64,000 bases of DNA from positions 367,131 through 431,130 of the forward strand of contig NZ_JABGNA010000008.1 of assembly GCF_013149275.1 (NCBI RefSeq), written 5' to 3'. The position numbers were made by a program, and so were the translations under genes. Below the pieces are notes generated by a model, which did not search any database, was not told the DNA's origin, and saw nothing but the letters and a program-made list of their open reading frames with translations. How positions within the stretch are numbered: the stretch's first letter is position 1; every line of letters starts with the position of its first letter. The DNA is from Mucilaginibacter sp. SG564. Its GTDB lineage: Bacteria; Bacteroidota; Bacteroidia; Sphingobacteriales; Sphingobacteriaceae. This document shows positions 37,047 to 46,168 of the stretch, piece after piece.

Positions 37047-38291
37047 ATGACCACTGGAATCAGGGTAAAACTTTCTGCCATGATGTTCCTCGAATTTTTT
37101 ATTTGGGGAGCATGGTTTGTAACATTAGGAGCATTCTTAGATAAAACACTACATGCCACAGGCGTTCAGGCCGGATCTGTATTTTCTACCCAATCATGGG
37201 GTGCTATCATAGCGCCTTTTATTATTGGCTTAATTGCCGACAGGTATTTTAACGCCGAAAAAATATTAGGTATACTGCATATAGCAGGCGCTGTACTCAT
37301 GTATCAGATGTACAAAGCATCAGATGTAGGCGCGTTTTACCCGTATGTATTGGGTTACATGATATTGTATATGCCAACGCTTGCGCTGGTAAATTCCGTT
37401 TCATTTAACCAGATGACCGATCCGGAGAAGGAGTTTTCTTCTATCCGTGTTTGGGGAACTGTAGGTTGGATATTGGCGGGGGTATCGATAAGCTATTTGT
37501 TTCACTGGGATTCACCCAATGGCATTGCTCGGGGCTTTTTAAAAAACACCTTCCTCATGGCAGGAATTGCTTCCCTGGTTTTAGGTTTATTCAGTTTCAC
37601 ACTGCCAAACACTCCGCCTAAGGTTGCCAAAGGCGAAAAAGTTAGCGTTTCGCAGGTACTTGGTCTTGATGCATTGAAACTGCTGAAAGACAAGAACTTT
37701 GCGGTGTTCTTTGTGGCTTCTATCCTGATCTGTATTCCATTGGCGTTCTACTACCAAAATGCAGGCGCCTTTTTAGCCGATATTAAGGTTGATAACCCAA
37801 CCGGGAAAATGGCTATTGGTCAGGGTTCGGAGGTGTTGTTCCTGCTTTGCCTGCCTATCTTCTTTAAGAAATTCGGGTTTAAAAAAACAATCCTGGTAGG
37901 TATGCTGGCATGGGCGGTTAGGTACGCGATGTTTGCTTACGGTAACGCCGGCGAATTAAGCTTCCTGTTGCTCATAGGTATCGCGCTTCATGGTGTTTGT
38001 TATGATTTCTTCTTTGTTTCCGGACAGATCTATACTGATTCAAAGGCGGGTATTCAATATAAAAGCGCCGCGCAGGGTATGATAACCCTGGCTACTTATG
38101 GTGTAGGTATGTTGATCGGCTTTTATATTGCCGGGTTAATTTCCGACAGTTATAACAGTCCTGCCGGGCATAATTGGAAAATGATATGGCTGATACCTGC
38201 CGGTATAGCGGCTGTAGTGTTTATCCTGTTTGTGCTGTTCTTTAAGGACAAAAAAGATAGTGAAGCTATTAATCAACCTGCAAATAACTAA
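37047..38291 (+). CDS. MFS transporter, nucleoside:H+ symporter (NupG/XapB) family
   Basis: 414 residues, about 12 helices. The N-terminus R-V-K-L-S-A-M-M-F-L-E-F-F-I-W-G-A-W-F-V-T-L is diagnostic of the family. Context suggests the substrate is a sugar or glycoside product rather than a nucleoside. The next gene follows after 3 bp, so they are coupled. Confidence 0.9.
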   Translation: MTTGIRVKLSAMMFLEFFIWGAWFVTLGAFLDKTLHATGVQAGSVFSTQSWGAIIAPFIIGLIADRYFNAEKILGILHIAGAVLMYQMYKASDVGAFYPYVLGYMILYMPTLALVNSVSFNQMTDPEKEFSSIRVWGTVGWILAGVSISYLFHWDSPNGIARGFLKNTFLMAGIASLVLGLFSFTLPNTPPKVAKGEKVSVSQVLGLDALKLLKDKNFAVFFVASILICIPLAFYYQNAGAFLADIKVDNPTGKMAIGQGSEVLFLLCLPIFFKKFGFKKTILVGMLAWAVRYAMFAYGNAGELSFLLLIGIALHGVCYDFFFVSGQIYTDSKAGIQYKSAAQGMITLATYGVGMLIGFYIAGLISDSYNSPAGHNWKMIWLIPAGIAAVVFILFVLFFKDKKDSEAINQPANN

Positions 38292-38294
38292 ACA

Positions 38295-39188
38295 ATGGGA
38301 TCAAACCAAAACCGGAGATCGGCTATCAAAAACATGCTTGCGGGCACGGCGGCAATCACAGCGTCGGGCGTGCTTACCTCATTTACATCAACCGAACAAG
38401 ATAAACAGATGTTACCTGATACGCTTAAAGGAAATATTAACCATGCGGTTTGCCGCTGGTGTTATGGCGATATAAGTGTGGAGCAACTTTGCATAGCTGC
38501 CAAAGATATCGGCATCAAAGGGATCGACCTGGTTGGCCCTGCCGACTGGCCTACGCTTAAAAAGTATGGCCTGTACTCATCTATGTGTAATGGTGCCGAG
38601 ATAAACCTCACCGATGGTTTTGGTGATAAGCAGTTTCATGCCCAATTGCAGAAGAACTATACGGAAATGATCCCTAAGGTGGCAGCTGCAGGGTATAAAA
38701 ACCTTATCTGCTTTAGTGGTAGCCGCCGTGGTAAGGATAACGAAACCGGCTGGAACAACTGTGTGGAAGGTCTGAAACCCTTGGTAGCTCTTGCCGAAAA
38801 GCATAATGTAGTATTGGTAATGGAACTGCTGAACAGTAAGATAGACCATAAAGATTACCAATGCGACCGTGTATCATGGGGGGCTGAGCTTTGCAGAAGA
38901 CTCGGCTCCGAAAACTTTAAGCTGCTGTATGATATATACCACATGCAGATAGATGAAGGCGATGTGATCCGTAATATCCGAGACAATCACCAATACATCG
39001 CGCACTATCATACCGGTGGTGTACCCGGCCGTAACGAAATTGACGATACGCAGGAGTTATATTACCCGGCCATTATGAAAGCTATAGTAGGCGTAGGGCA
39101 TAAAGGCTTTGTAGCACAGGAATTTATTCCGAAGCAACCAGATCATATCGCTTCTTTACGTAAAGCGGTACATATTTGCGATGTTTAA
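38295..39188 (+). CDS. Exported hydroxypyruvate-isomerase-like TIM barrel protein
   Basis: 297 residues. N-terminal twin arginine N-R7-R8-S-A-I-K then a hydrophobic stretch: Tat-like. Barrel residues E-L-L-N-S-K (metal Glu), Y-D-I-Y-H-M-Q-I-D-E-G, H-Y-H-T-G-G-V-P-G-R-N-E-I, Q-E-F-I-P. Close in motif to Hyi. Start is 3 bp after the transporter stop. Periplasmic keto-sugar chemistry is more likely than hydroxypyruvate metabolism. Confidence 0.9.
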   Translation: MGSNQNRRSAIKNMLAGTAAITASGVLTSFTSTEQDKQMLPDTLKGNINHAVCRWCYGDISVEQLCIAAKDIGIKGIDLVGPADWPTLKKYGLYSSMCNGAEINLTDGFGDKQFHAQLQKNYTEMIPKVAAAGYKNLICFSGSRRGKDNETGWNNCVEGLKPLVALAEKHNVVLVMELLNSKIDHKDYQCDRVSWGAELCRRLGSENFKLLYDIYHMQIDEGDVIRNIRDNHQYIAHYHTGGVPGRNEIDDTQELYYPAIMKAIVGVGHKGFVAQEFIPKQPDHIASLRKAVHICDV

Positions 39189-39239
39189 ACCTTATGGTTT
39201 ACAACTGCTCTAACCAATACATTAACCAAATAATTATAC

Positions 39240-40115
39240 ATGACAACCAGAAGAACGTTCTTAGCACAAGCCGGATTAGTTGCGGCAGGTGTGATGATAA
39301 AACCTAATTTACTATCGGCCAAAAGTACCAATGGTGTAGGGCTGCAATTATATAGCTTGCGTGATCAACTGCCAAAAGACGTAAAAGGGGTGATAGCACA
39401 GGTTGCCAAAGCCGGTTACAAAGAAGTAGAAACCTTTGGTTTTAATCAGCAAACCGGTTATTGGGGTTTACAGGGTAAAGATTTTGGTCAGCTGTTAAAA
39501 GATAACGGCTTGAGCACACCAAGCGGGCACTATGGCCTTGACCAGTATTTTGGCAGTGGTAAAACCGACGATCTGAAAGCATATATCGAAGTGGCCAATA
39601 CCATCGGTCAAACTTATATTATTATCCCTTCGCTTAACCACAACTTTATCAAAACGGTTGACGACTGCAAAGGTGTTGCCGAAAAGATGAATAAGATTGC
39701 CGAGATCTGCAAGGCATCTGGCTTAAAACTGGGCTACCATAACCATAATTTTGAATGGCACCCGGTAGGAGATACTACTTTTTATGATGTAGTACTGAAC
39801 AATACCGATCCTAAACTGGTGAATATGGAAATGGACTTGTACTGGGTAGTTCGCGCCGGTCAGGATCCGTTGGCTATATTCCAGAAACATCCGGGTCGTT
39901 TTACCTTTGTACACATTAAGGACCGTGATAAAACCAATGCCGAACTGAACACCGAAATTGGCAATGGCGATATTGATTTTAAAACCATTTTAGGCAAAGC
40001 CAAACTGGCCGGCATTAAACATTTTATTGTTGAGCAGGAAAACTATACCAATATCGATCCGTATGTGAGCATTGCCAAAAGTGCATCGTACTTAAAAAAT
40101 ACATTACATGTTTAA
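39240..40115 (+). CDS. Tat-exported sugar phosphate isomerase/epimerase-family protein
   Basis: 291 residues. Tat signal T-R4-R5-T-F-L-A. G-L-Q-L-Y-S-L-R-D-Q-L-P-K, G-Y-H-N-H-N-F-E-W, M-E-M-D-L-Y-W and H-I-K-D-R-D. Paralogue of the gene at 27235-28149 (same N-terminal V-G-[VL]-Q-L-Y-S-[VL]-R-D and H-N-H-N-F-E). Part of the same plus-strand run. Confidence 0.92.
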   Translation: MTTRRTFLAQAGLVAAGVMIKPNLLSAKSTNGVGLQLYSLRDQLPKDVKGVIAQVAKAGYKEVETFGFNQQTGYWGLQGKDFGQLLKDNGLSTPSGHYGLDQYFGSGKTDDLKAYIEVANTIGQTYIIIPSLNHNFIKTVDDCKGVAEKMNKIAEICKASGLKLGYHNHNFEWHPVGDTTFYDVVLNNTDPKLVNMEMDLYWVVRAGQDPLAIFQKHPGRFTFVHIKDRDKTNAELNTEIGNGDIDFKTILGKAKLAGIKHFIVEQENYTNIDPYVSIAKSASYLKNTLHV

Positions 40116-40117
40116 GA

Positions 40118-40200
40118 GGTGGTGAATAGTGAGCGGTGAGTTGTAAATAGTTAGGAATTTGCTTACTCTATCAAACCACTCTCCGCTCACTACTCACCAC
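40118..40200. repeat. Low-complexity inverted repeat, GTGAGTGG words
   Basis: GGTGGTGAATAGTGAGCGG on the left and CCGCTCACTACTCACC on the right, in the gap before the DUF1080 gene. Confidence 0.75.
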
Positions 40201-40231
40201 TCACTAATTTAAAACCAACTATAATACTGAT

Positions 40232-41002
40232 ATGAAATATCCAATTGTATTAACAGCGCTTTTAGCAGGAAGCTTTTTTGCAGCCAGCGCGCAACAGGCA
40301 AAACCAGAAGATACCGAAACCTGGGAACCAATACCAAAAGTAGTTGTTCCGGGAAAAGTATTGGGCGAGGCCCCGTCTGACGCTATTGTTTTATTTGATG
40401 GCAAAAATCAGGACGAATGGGTTTCTGTGGCTGATCAAACACCGGCAACATGGGTGGTTAAAGGCGGTATTTTAACCGTTGATAAAACCAAAGGCAATAT
40501 CGAAACCAAAAGAAAATTTACCAATTATCAGCTGCATATTGAATGGCGCGTACCTGCCAACATTGCCGGCGAAGGACAGGCCCGCGGTAATAGCGGTATT
40601 TTCCTGGCCTCATTAGGCAAAGGCGATGCCGGTTATGAGCTACAGGTTTTAGATTCATACCAAAACAAAACTTATGTTAACGGTATGGCTGGCAGTTTGT
40701 ACAAACAAGCTATCCCATTGGCAAACCCTTGCCGTAAACCAGGCGAATGGAACGTGTATGATGTAATCTGGACCGCACCAGTATTTAACGAGGATGGTTC
40801 ATTAAAATCGGCAGCCAAAGCTACCGTATTCTTTAACGGTGTACTGGTTGAAAATAACTTTGAACTATGGGGCCCAACCCAATACATTGGTAAGGCATCA
40901 TACGAAGGTAAAAAACATGGTGCCGCTCCAATCAAATTACAGGCACACGGCGATAAAAGCGAACCGCTTAGCTTCCGGAATATCTGGGTGCGCGAGTTGT
41001 AA
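40232..41002 (+). CDS. DUF1080 (3-keto-disaccharide hydrolase domain) exported protein
   Basis: 256 residues. Signal peptide ends A-S-A-Q. Concanavalin-like jelly roll with I-V-L-F-D-G-K-N, W-V-V-K-G-G-I-L-T-V, N-S-G-I-F-L and Y-E-L-Q-V-L-D-S, all DUF1080 hallmarks. Pfam links this domain to hydrolysis of 3-keto-glycosides, which fits the GMC dehydrogenase upstream. Last gene of the run, ended by a terminator. Confidence 0.93.
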   Translation: MKYPIVLTALLAGSFFAASAQQAKPEDTETWEPIPKVVVPGKVLGEAPSDAIVLFDGKNQDEWVSVADQTPATWVVKGGILTVDKTKGNIETKRKFTNYQLHIEWRVPANIAGEGQARGNSGIFLASLGKGDAGYELQVLDSYQNKTYVNGMAGSLYKQAIPLANPCRKPGEWNVYDVIWTAPVFNEDGSLKSAAKATVFFNGVLVENNFELWGPTQYIGKASYEGKKHGAAPIKLQAHGDKSEPLSFRNIWVREL

Positions 41003-41032
41003 TATCTCATATTCGTTTAAAAAAAATCCAGG

Positions 41033-41062
41033 GCCCGTAAGCGATAGCTTATGGGCTTTTTT
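41033..41062 (+). terminator. Intrinsic terminator closing the sugar-oxidation run
   Basis: GCCCGTAAGC, GATA loop, GCTTATGGGC, then six T. Confidence 0.9.
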
Positions 41063-41096
41063 GAATAATAGCCATGATTCATTACTTATAAAAACA

Positions 41097-41181
41097 TGTC
41101 ATTGCAAGCGCAGCGTGGCAATCTCCTCGCATGCATATTGAACGCGATGAGATTGCTTCGTCGTTCCTTCTCGCAATGACA
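41097..41181. repeat. REP-like palindrome, family GTCATTGC
   Basis: TGTCATTGCAAGCGCAGCG on the left, CTTCTCGCAATGACA on the right; the middle pairs partly (GCAATCTC/GAGATTGC). Confidence 0.85.
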
Positions 41182-41314
41182 TAAAGGGAATATGCCATGA
41201 GTAGTAGCGTCAAAGGGCGACACCCTTTTAATATTGTTTATTCCTATTTTCTACTTATTAAAAAAACAAAAAATCACCAGATTTGAACCTATCTTTACCG
41301 CATTTAATAAACTC

Positions 41315-42109
41315 ATGAAATCACTTTACCAAACCCGTTATTCACTGTTCGCGTTGATATTATTTTTTATGCTGGGGCTGTCGGCTTCCTCGGCTATGGC
41401 AGCTAAAAGGTTTTATTATCAGCTTAAAATATATCATTACAAAACCGCAGCGCAGGAGGGAAGGATTGAGCGTTACCTGGAGCAAGCCTATGTGCCGGCT
41501 CTGCACCGGGCAGGTATAAAAAACGTGGGTGTATTTAAACCGGTTAAGCAGGATACTGCCGATATGCGTATTTATGTTTTTATCCCTTTCGCCACTTTTG
41601 ATAAACTGGTGAATATGGGTAAAAAACTGCAAGGCGATACCGAATATTTAACCAATGGCGACGACTATATCAATGCCGATTATAAAGATGCACCTTATAC
41701 CCGTATAGAAACCATTGTATTGCAGGCTTTCCCGGGTATGCCCTCCCCGGCTGTACCCAATTTAACAGGCGCCAAAGCCGACAGGGTATATGAACTGCGC
41801 AGCTATGAAAGTGCAACCGAAAAGTATAATTTTAACAAAGTGCGTATGTTTAATGTAGGCGACGAAGTAGGCTTGTTTAAACGCCTTGGTTTTAATGCTG
41901 TGTTTTACTCCGAAGTGATTGCCGGCAGCCGTATGCCCAACCTTATGTACATGACCACTTTTAACAACAAGGCCGACCGCGACAAGCACTGGGAAGCTTT
42001 TAATAATGACGCCTACTGGAAAAGCCTCGTAGCCAAACCGGAATACCAGAACAATGTATCGCATGCGGATATTATATTTTTGTATCCGGCAGCCTATTCG
42101 GATTTTTAA
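41315..42109 (+). CDS. Exported NIPSNAP-family protein
   Basis: ATG 41315 gives 264 residues with a signal peptide (ends S-A-M-A-A); an upstream in-frame start at 41234 is unlikely. Two ferredoxin-like NIPSNAP repeats: Y-Q-L-K-I-Y-H-Y-K and Y-E-L-R-S-Y-E-S. NIPSNAP proteins often accompany GMC/Gfo/DUF1080 loci in this phylum; the reaction is unknown. It lies beyond the terminator, so it probably has its own promoter. Confidence 0.87.
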   Translation: MKSLYQTRYSLFALILFFMLGLSASSAMAAKRFYYQLKIYHYKTAAQEGRIERYLEQAYVPALHRAGIKNVGVFKPVKQDTADMRIYVFIPFATFDKLVNMGKKLQGDTEYLTNGDDYINADYKDAPYTRIETIVLQAFPGMPSPAVPNLTGAKADRVYELRSYESATEKYNFNKVRMFNVGDEVGLFKRLGFNAVFYSEVIAGSRMPNLMYMTTFNNKADRDKHWEAFNNDAYWKSLVAKPEYQNNVSHADIIFLYPAAYSDF

Positions 42110-42125
42110 ATTTATTTTCCATCAT

Positions 42126-42232
42126 GTCATTTCGACCGTAGGGAGAAACCTTATACGATTAGTTCATCCCGCGCAAAAGATTTTTCGCTCCGCTCAAGAG
42201 ATAGTTTCTCCTCGTACCTCGTTCGAAATGAC
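42126..42232. repeat. Palindrome, family GTCATTTCGA
   Basis: GTCATTTCGACCGTAGGGAG at left, CTCGTACCTCGTTCGAAATGAC at right (imperfect). A half copy of this family lies near 8612-8640. Confidence 0.8.
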
Positions 42233-42268
42233 ATTTTGTTATTTAATTCTTCACACAAAAACAGATTT

Positions 42269-42345
42269 GTAATGCTGAACGGAATGAAGCAGCTATTCAC
42301 CAACAAGCATGTGGATTAATAGATCCTTCGTTCCTCAGGATGACA
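42269..42345. repeat. Palindrome, family ATGCTGAACGGAA
   Basis: AATGCTGAACGGAATGAAGC at left, CCTTCGTTCCTCAGGATGAC at right. Same family as 19238-19313. Confidence 0.75.
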
Positions 42346-42355
42346 GAATATTTAA

Positions 42356-42388
42356 AGACTTACGAAGTTTTCAAAACTTCGTAAGTCT
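42356..42388. repeat. Perfect 33-bp palindrome
   Basis: 16-bp arm AGACTTACGAAGTTTT, one central C, and its exact complement. It stands between the repeat cluster and the efflux operon promoter. Perfect symmetry suggests a protein site or a mobile palindromic unit. Confidence 0.9.
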
Positions 42389-42504
42389 GGATTCCCACTC
42401 CCCACACCCAATCCCACCTGTCCATTATCATCAAAAATGTCCGGAATCGATCATTTTTTGAAAATATAAAATCAGTAATTATTTGATAGTCAATATTTTA
42501 ATAT

Positions 42505-42520
42505 TGGTATAGCTCTTGCA
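42505..42520 (+). promoter_or_regulatory. Sigma-54 promoter of the efflux operon
   Basis: TGGTATAGCTCTTGCA fits TGGCAC-N5-TTGCW: GG at -24, GC at -12, exact spacing, 24 bp before the ATG at 42545. The CAATATT/AATATTG inverted repeat at 42491-42506 overlaps its upstream edge. A sigma-54 activator is encoded in the same operon (48652-50025). Confidence 0.7.
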
Positions 42521-42544
42521 AATCCCTATCCAAAAAGTATCAAA

Positions 42545-43789
42545 ATGGATAAGGAAATAGCCCTTGAAGTAACTACGCAAAAACGCCGGAAAGCCGTATT
42601 GATCGTGATGATCGTAATCAGCGGTTTGGTGCTGGCTGTATGGATACTGAGGGGATTCATCAAGTCATCAATAAACAGATCACAAATTACTGCTTCGGCT
42701 GTTCAGGTGGGTAATATCGAAAACACTATCAATGCTACCGGTGAGGTTTTACCCGAGTTTGAAGAGATCATCACCAGCCCCATCAATGCCTCCATCAAAA
42801 ACGCCCTGATGGATGCCGGTAATAAAGTAAATGTGGGGCAATCCGTCATCACACTTGATAAAACCGCTACTCAAACCGAGTATGATAAGCTCAACTTTCA
42901 ACTGGAATCAAAACGCAACGAGATCAGCAAACTAAAACTCGACCTCGGCAAAAGTTTTTATGATATCAAGTCGAACAACGATATCAAACAACTACACATC
43001 AGCAACCTGGCCGATGCGGTTGAAAACGCCAAACGCCTGTATAAGGCAGGCGGCGGTACCCGCGAAAATATTGAACAGGCAGAGCTTAACCTGAAGGTGG
43101 CCCAGCTGGAAAAAAAGCAGCTGGAAAACGAGATCAAAAATAAGCAGCAAACCATGCGGATAGAGATCAAGGAGGCCGAGATTGCCGCCGCCATTCAGCA
43201 AAGCGACCTGAGCGCCCTGCAACGCAAGCTTAACCTGGCTAACATAGTGGCTACCCGCAAAGGGGTGATTACCTACGTAAACAAAAACATAGGTGCCAAT
43301 ATACATGAAGGTGAAACGCTGGCCCGCATAGCCGATCTGGGCAGTTTTAAGGTGCAAGGCAGCATATCTGATAATTCGGTTGATCAGTTACATGCCGGAA
43401 TTCCGGTTATTGTGAGGGTGAATGATAACCAGCTGCGCGGTCACGTGACCAATGTATCGCCATCCATTCAAAACAGCATTATTTCTTTTGATATCCAGCT
43501 GGACGATCGCTCCAGCAAGCTGCTGCGACCCAATATGAAAGTAGATGTTTTTTTGGTAACTGCAGCACATAGCAAGGTAATGCAAGTGGCCAATGGCCCG
43601 GCATTTAAGGGATCATCGCTCCAGGATATTTTTGTGATTAATGGCTCAAAAGCCGAGCGCCGGACGGTTCATATCGGCCTCAGCAATTTTGATTTTGTGG
43701 AGATTAAAGGCGGTGTAAAACCTGGCGATGTGGTGATCACCTCGGATATGAGCGAATATAAAAACTCAAAAGAGGTAACTATTAACTGA
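42545..43789 (+). CDS. Periplasmic adaptor (HlyD/MacA-like membrane-fusion protein)
   Basis: 414 residues. One N-terminal membrane helix (about 18-37), lipoyl/barrel-sandwich halves (N-T-I-N-A-T-G-E-V and N-I-G-A-N-I-H-E-G-E-T-L-A-R-I), a long coiled-coil hairpin (about 105-230), then beta-barrel and membrane-proximal domains. Bridges the inner-membrane ABC permeases to a TolC-type channel. First gene of the operon behind a sigma-54 promoter. Confidence 0.92.
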   Translation: MDKEIALEVTTQKRRKAVLIVMIVISGLVLAVWILRGFIKSSINRSQITASAVQVGNIENTINATGEVLPEFEEIITSPINASIKNALMDAGNKVNVGQSVITLDKTATQTEYDKLNFQLESKRNEISKLKLDLGKSFYDIKSNNDIKQLHISNLADAVENAKRLYKAGGGTRENIEQAELNLKVAQLEKKQLENEIKNKQQTMRIEIKEAEIAAAIQQSDLSALQRKLNLANIVATRKGVITYVNKNIGANIHEGETLARIADLGSFKVQGSISDNSVDQLHAGIPVIVRVNDNQLRGHVTNVSPSIQNSIISFDIQLDDRSSKLLRPNMKVDVFLVTAAHSKVMQVANGPAFKGSSLQDIFVINGSKAERRTVHIGLSNFDFVEIKGGVKPGDVVITSDMSEYKNSKEVTIN

Positions 43790-43832
43790 TAAACCACTCA
43801 GCTCCTGTGGGAAGGGAGTTCTTCATAACATT

Positions 43833-43860
43833 AATCCTCCTGCCAGAGGGCGGGAGGATT
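43833..43860 (+). other. GC-rich hairpin between adaptor and TolC genes
   Basis: AATCCTCCTGCC pairs with GGCGGGAGGATT across AGAG. No T-run, so more likely an mRNA-stability or attenuation hairpin than a full terminator. Confidence 0.55.
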
Positions 43861-43892
43861 GAGTGGATAGCAGATCAATATATTAAAGAAAA

Positions 43893-45350
43893 ATGAGGAT
43901 TCTATACATCATAAGTTTGTTAACCATGAGCGCAGGGGCATTTGGCCGCAGTAACAGCGATACACTGCGGCTAACCCTGCAGCAGGTGGTTGAAATGGCC
44001 AAGGCAAACTCCATAGCGGCTAAACAGGCGGCTACCGTACGCGAAACCAAGTACTGGGAATACCGTACCTATAAATCAAACTATCAGCCGCAGCTGGCCC
44101 TGAGCGGTACCCTGCCAGATTATAATAAAAACTTTACCCAGGTACAGCAGCCCGATGGTACCATATTGTTTCAGCCTGTGCATAATGATAACTCATCCCT
44201 ACAATTGGATTTTAGCCAGAGTATTACCGCTACCGGCGGTACTATTTACGGCAGAACCCAACTACAGCGTTTTACCGATTTCGACAGGCATAACGCCTTG
44301 TATAACGGTGTTCCGTATAGTATTGCTTATACACAGCCGCTTTTTCAGTTTAACCAACTCAAATGGGATAAAAAAATTGAACCGCTAAAATATAACGAGA
44401 GCAAACAGAAGTATATCGAAGACCAGGAAAATATAGCGGTTACTGTTGAAGGGTATTTTTTTGATCTGTTGCTGGCGCAGGTTAACTTGCACATTGCCGA
44501 AACAAATTATACCAATACGCAAAAAATAATGGCTATAGCCAATATCAAGCTCGATTTAGGGAAAGTATCAAAAAACGAAATATTGCAATTACAGTTGGAA
44601 CTGATCAACGCTAAAAAAGCAGTAGGTACCGCCAAACGCGATATTGAAGTGGCTACCCTCAATCTTCGTAGCTACACCGGACTGGAAGATGACAGCAAAA
44701 TTGTATTGGCAATACCCCAAAATATCAGCCAGATGACGGTTACATCAGATAAGGTTTTGGCCGAGGCCTATGCCAACCGGGCAGATGCTATAGGGTTTTT
44801 ACGGAAAGTAGCAGAAGCTAAAAGGGATGTAGCTAAAGCCAAAGGCGAAACGGGTTTGAAAGCAACGCTTAATGCTAACCTGGGTTTTTCAAATACGGCC
44901 ACCAGTATTACCGGGGTTTACAATAACCCGCAAAACCAGCAGATAGTACAGTTAACGCTGTCGGTACCTATATTGGATTGGGGCAGGTCAAAATCGCGCA
45001 CCAAAACGGCGCTGGCTAACCAGCAACTTACGGAGTATACGGTGGAGCAGGATAAGCAAACTTTTAAACAACAAATTGTAACGCAGGTATCCCTTTTTAA
45101 TATGATGAAAGAGCAACTGGTATATACCGCCGAGGCCGACAGCATAGCCTCAGAAAAATATAAAATAGCCCGCGAACGCTACGTGCTGGGCGATCTGGGC
45201 ATCACCGATCTGGGCATTGCCTTCCGTGAAAACGATCAGGCCAAGCGCGATTATATCACCTCGCTCCGCGATTTCTGGGGAGCCTATTACCAACTGCGCC
45301 AGCTGTCGTTATATGATTTTGAAACCAACCATAAGATAACGTACCAGTAG
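43893..45350 (+). CDS. TolC-family outer-membrane efflux channel
   Basis: 485 residues. Signal peptide (ends A-F-G). Two OEP repeats with long coiled coils (L-R-L-T-L-Q-Q-V-V-E-M-A; the second starts near V-L-A-E-A-Y-A-N-R), and L-S-V-P-I-L-D-W-G-R-S-K. Trimeric channel partner of the adaptor at 42545-43789. Confidence 0.92.
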   Translation: MRILYIISLLTMSAGAFGRSNSDTLRLTLQQVVEMAKANSIAAKQAATVRETKYWEYRTYKSNYQPQLALSGTLPDYNKNFTQVQQPDGTILFQPVHNDNSSLQLDFSQSITATGGTIYGRTQLQRFTDFDRHNALYNGVPYSIAYTQPLFQFNQLKWDKKIEPLKYNESKQKYIEDQENIAVTVEGYFFDLLLAQVNLHIAETNYTNTQKIMAIANIKLDLGKVSKNEILQLQLELINAKKAVGTAKRDIEVATLNLRSYTGLEDDSKIVLAIPQNISQMTVTSDKVLAEAYANRADAIGFLRKVAEAKRDVAKAKGETGLKATLNANLGFSNTATSITGVYNNPQNQQIVQLTLSVPILDWGRSKSRTKTALANQQLTEYTVEQDKQTFKQQIVTQVSLFNMMKEQLVYTAEADSIASEKYKIARERYVLGDLGITDLGIAFRENDQAKRDYITSLRDFWGAYYQLRQLSLYDFETNHKITYQ

Positions 45351-45357
45351 GGGAATA

Positions 45358-45478
45358 AGTCAAAAGTAAAAAGTCAAAAAAATAAACAAATCACTAATTC
45401 ACTAAATCACTAATTCACTAAATAATTACCTAAGCCTTATCACTAATTCACTAAATCAATAATTCACTAATTAAAAAA
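45358..45478. repeat. Low-complexity intergenic DNA, AAAAGTC and TCACTAAT words
   Basis: GTCAAAAGTAAAAAGTCAAA followed by repeated CACTAATTCACTAAAT. Same word families as 23702-23834 and 31891-32018. Confidence 0.7.
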
Positions 45479-45479
45479 T

Positions 45480-46145
45480 ATGATCCGTTTACAAAATATT
45501 GAGAAAGTATACCGTACAGATACTATCGAAACACTGGCCCTTAACAGCATTAGTCTTGATGTGGCCAAAGGCGAATTTTTATCCATTATGGGGCCATCGG
45601 GCTGCGGCAAAAGTACGCTGCTTAATATCATGGGATTGCTGGATACACCGTCCAAAGGCGACATCAGGATAAGCGATCAAAAGACCGATCATTTATCCGA
45701 TAAGCAACTGGCGCAGTTCAGGAACCAGAAACTGGGTTTTATTTTTCAGAGCTATCATTTGATCAATGATCTGCAGGTGTTGGATAACGTAGAGCTGCCG
45801 CTATTATACCGTAACACTACCGCCAAAGAGCGTAAAGAATTGGCTACGGAAGCGCTGGCTAAAGTAGGATTGTCTAACCGTATCAAACACTTCCCAACGC
45901 AGTTATCGGGTGGTCAGCGGCAGCGTGTGGCTATAGCTAGGGCCATTGTTGGCAGGCCGGAAATTATCCTGGCCGATGAGCCTACCGGCAACCTGGACAG
46001 CGCCATGGGCAACGAGATCATGGATATCCTTATCAACCTTAATCGTAACGAGGGTACCACCATTGTGATGGTAACACACGATGAAAATATGGCCCACAAA
46101 ACGCACAGACTTGTGCGCTTATTTGACGGTTCGCAGGTTCAGTAA
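45480..46145 (+). CDS. ABC transporter ATPase (MacB/LolD-like)
   Basis: 221 residues. Walker A G38-P-S-G-C-G-K-S-T46, Q-loop (F-I-F-Q-S-Y), signature L-S-G-G-Q-R-Q-R, Walker [13 protein letters not shown], switch H in V-T-H-D. Energises the two FtsX-type permeases that follow. Confidence 0.95.
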   Translation: MIRLQNIEKVYRTDTIETLALNSISLDVAKGEFLSIMGPSGCGKSTLLNIMGLLDTPSKGDIRISDQKTDHLSDKQLAQFRNQKLGFIFQSYHLINDLQVLDNVELPLLYRNTTAKERKELATEALAKVGLSNRIKHFPTQLSGGQRQRVAIARAIVGRPEIILADEPTGNLDSAMGNEIMDILINLNRNEGTTIVMVTHDENMAHKTHRLVRLFDGSQVQ

Positions 46146-46168
46146 TACATCAGCTAAAAATTAATATC

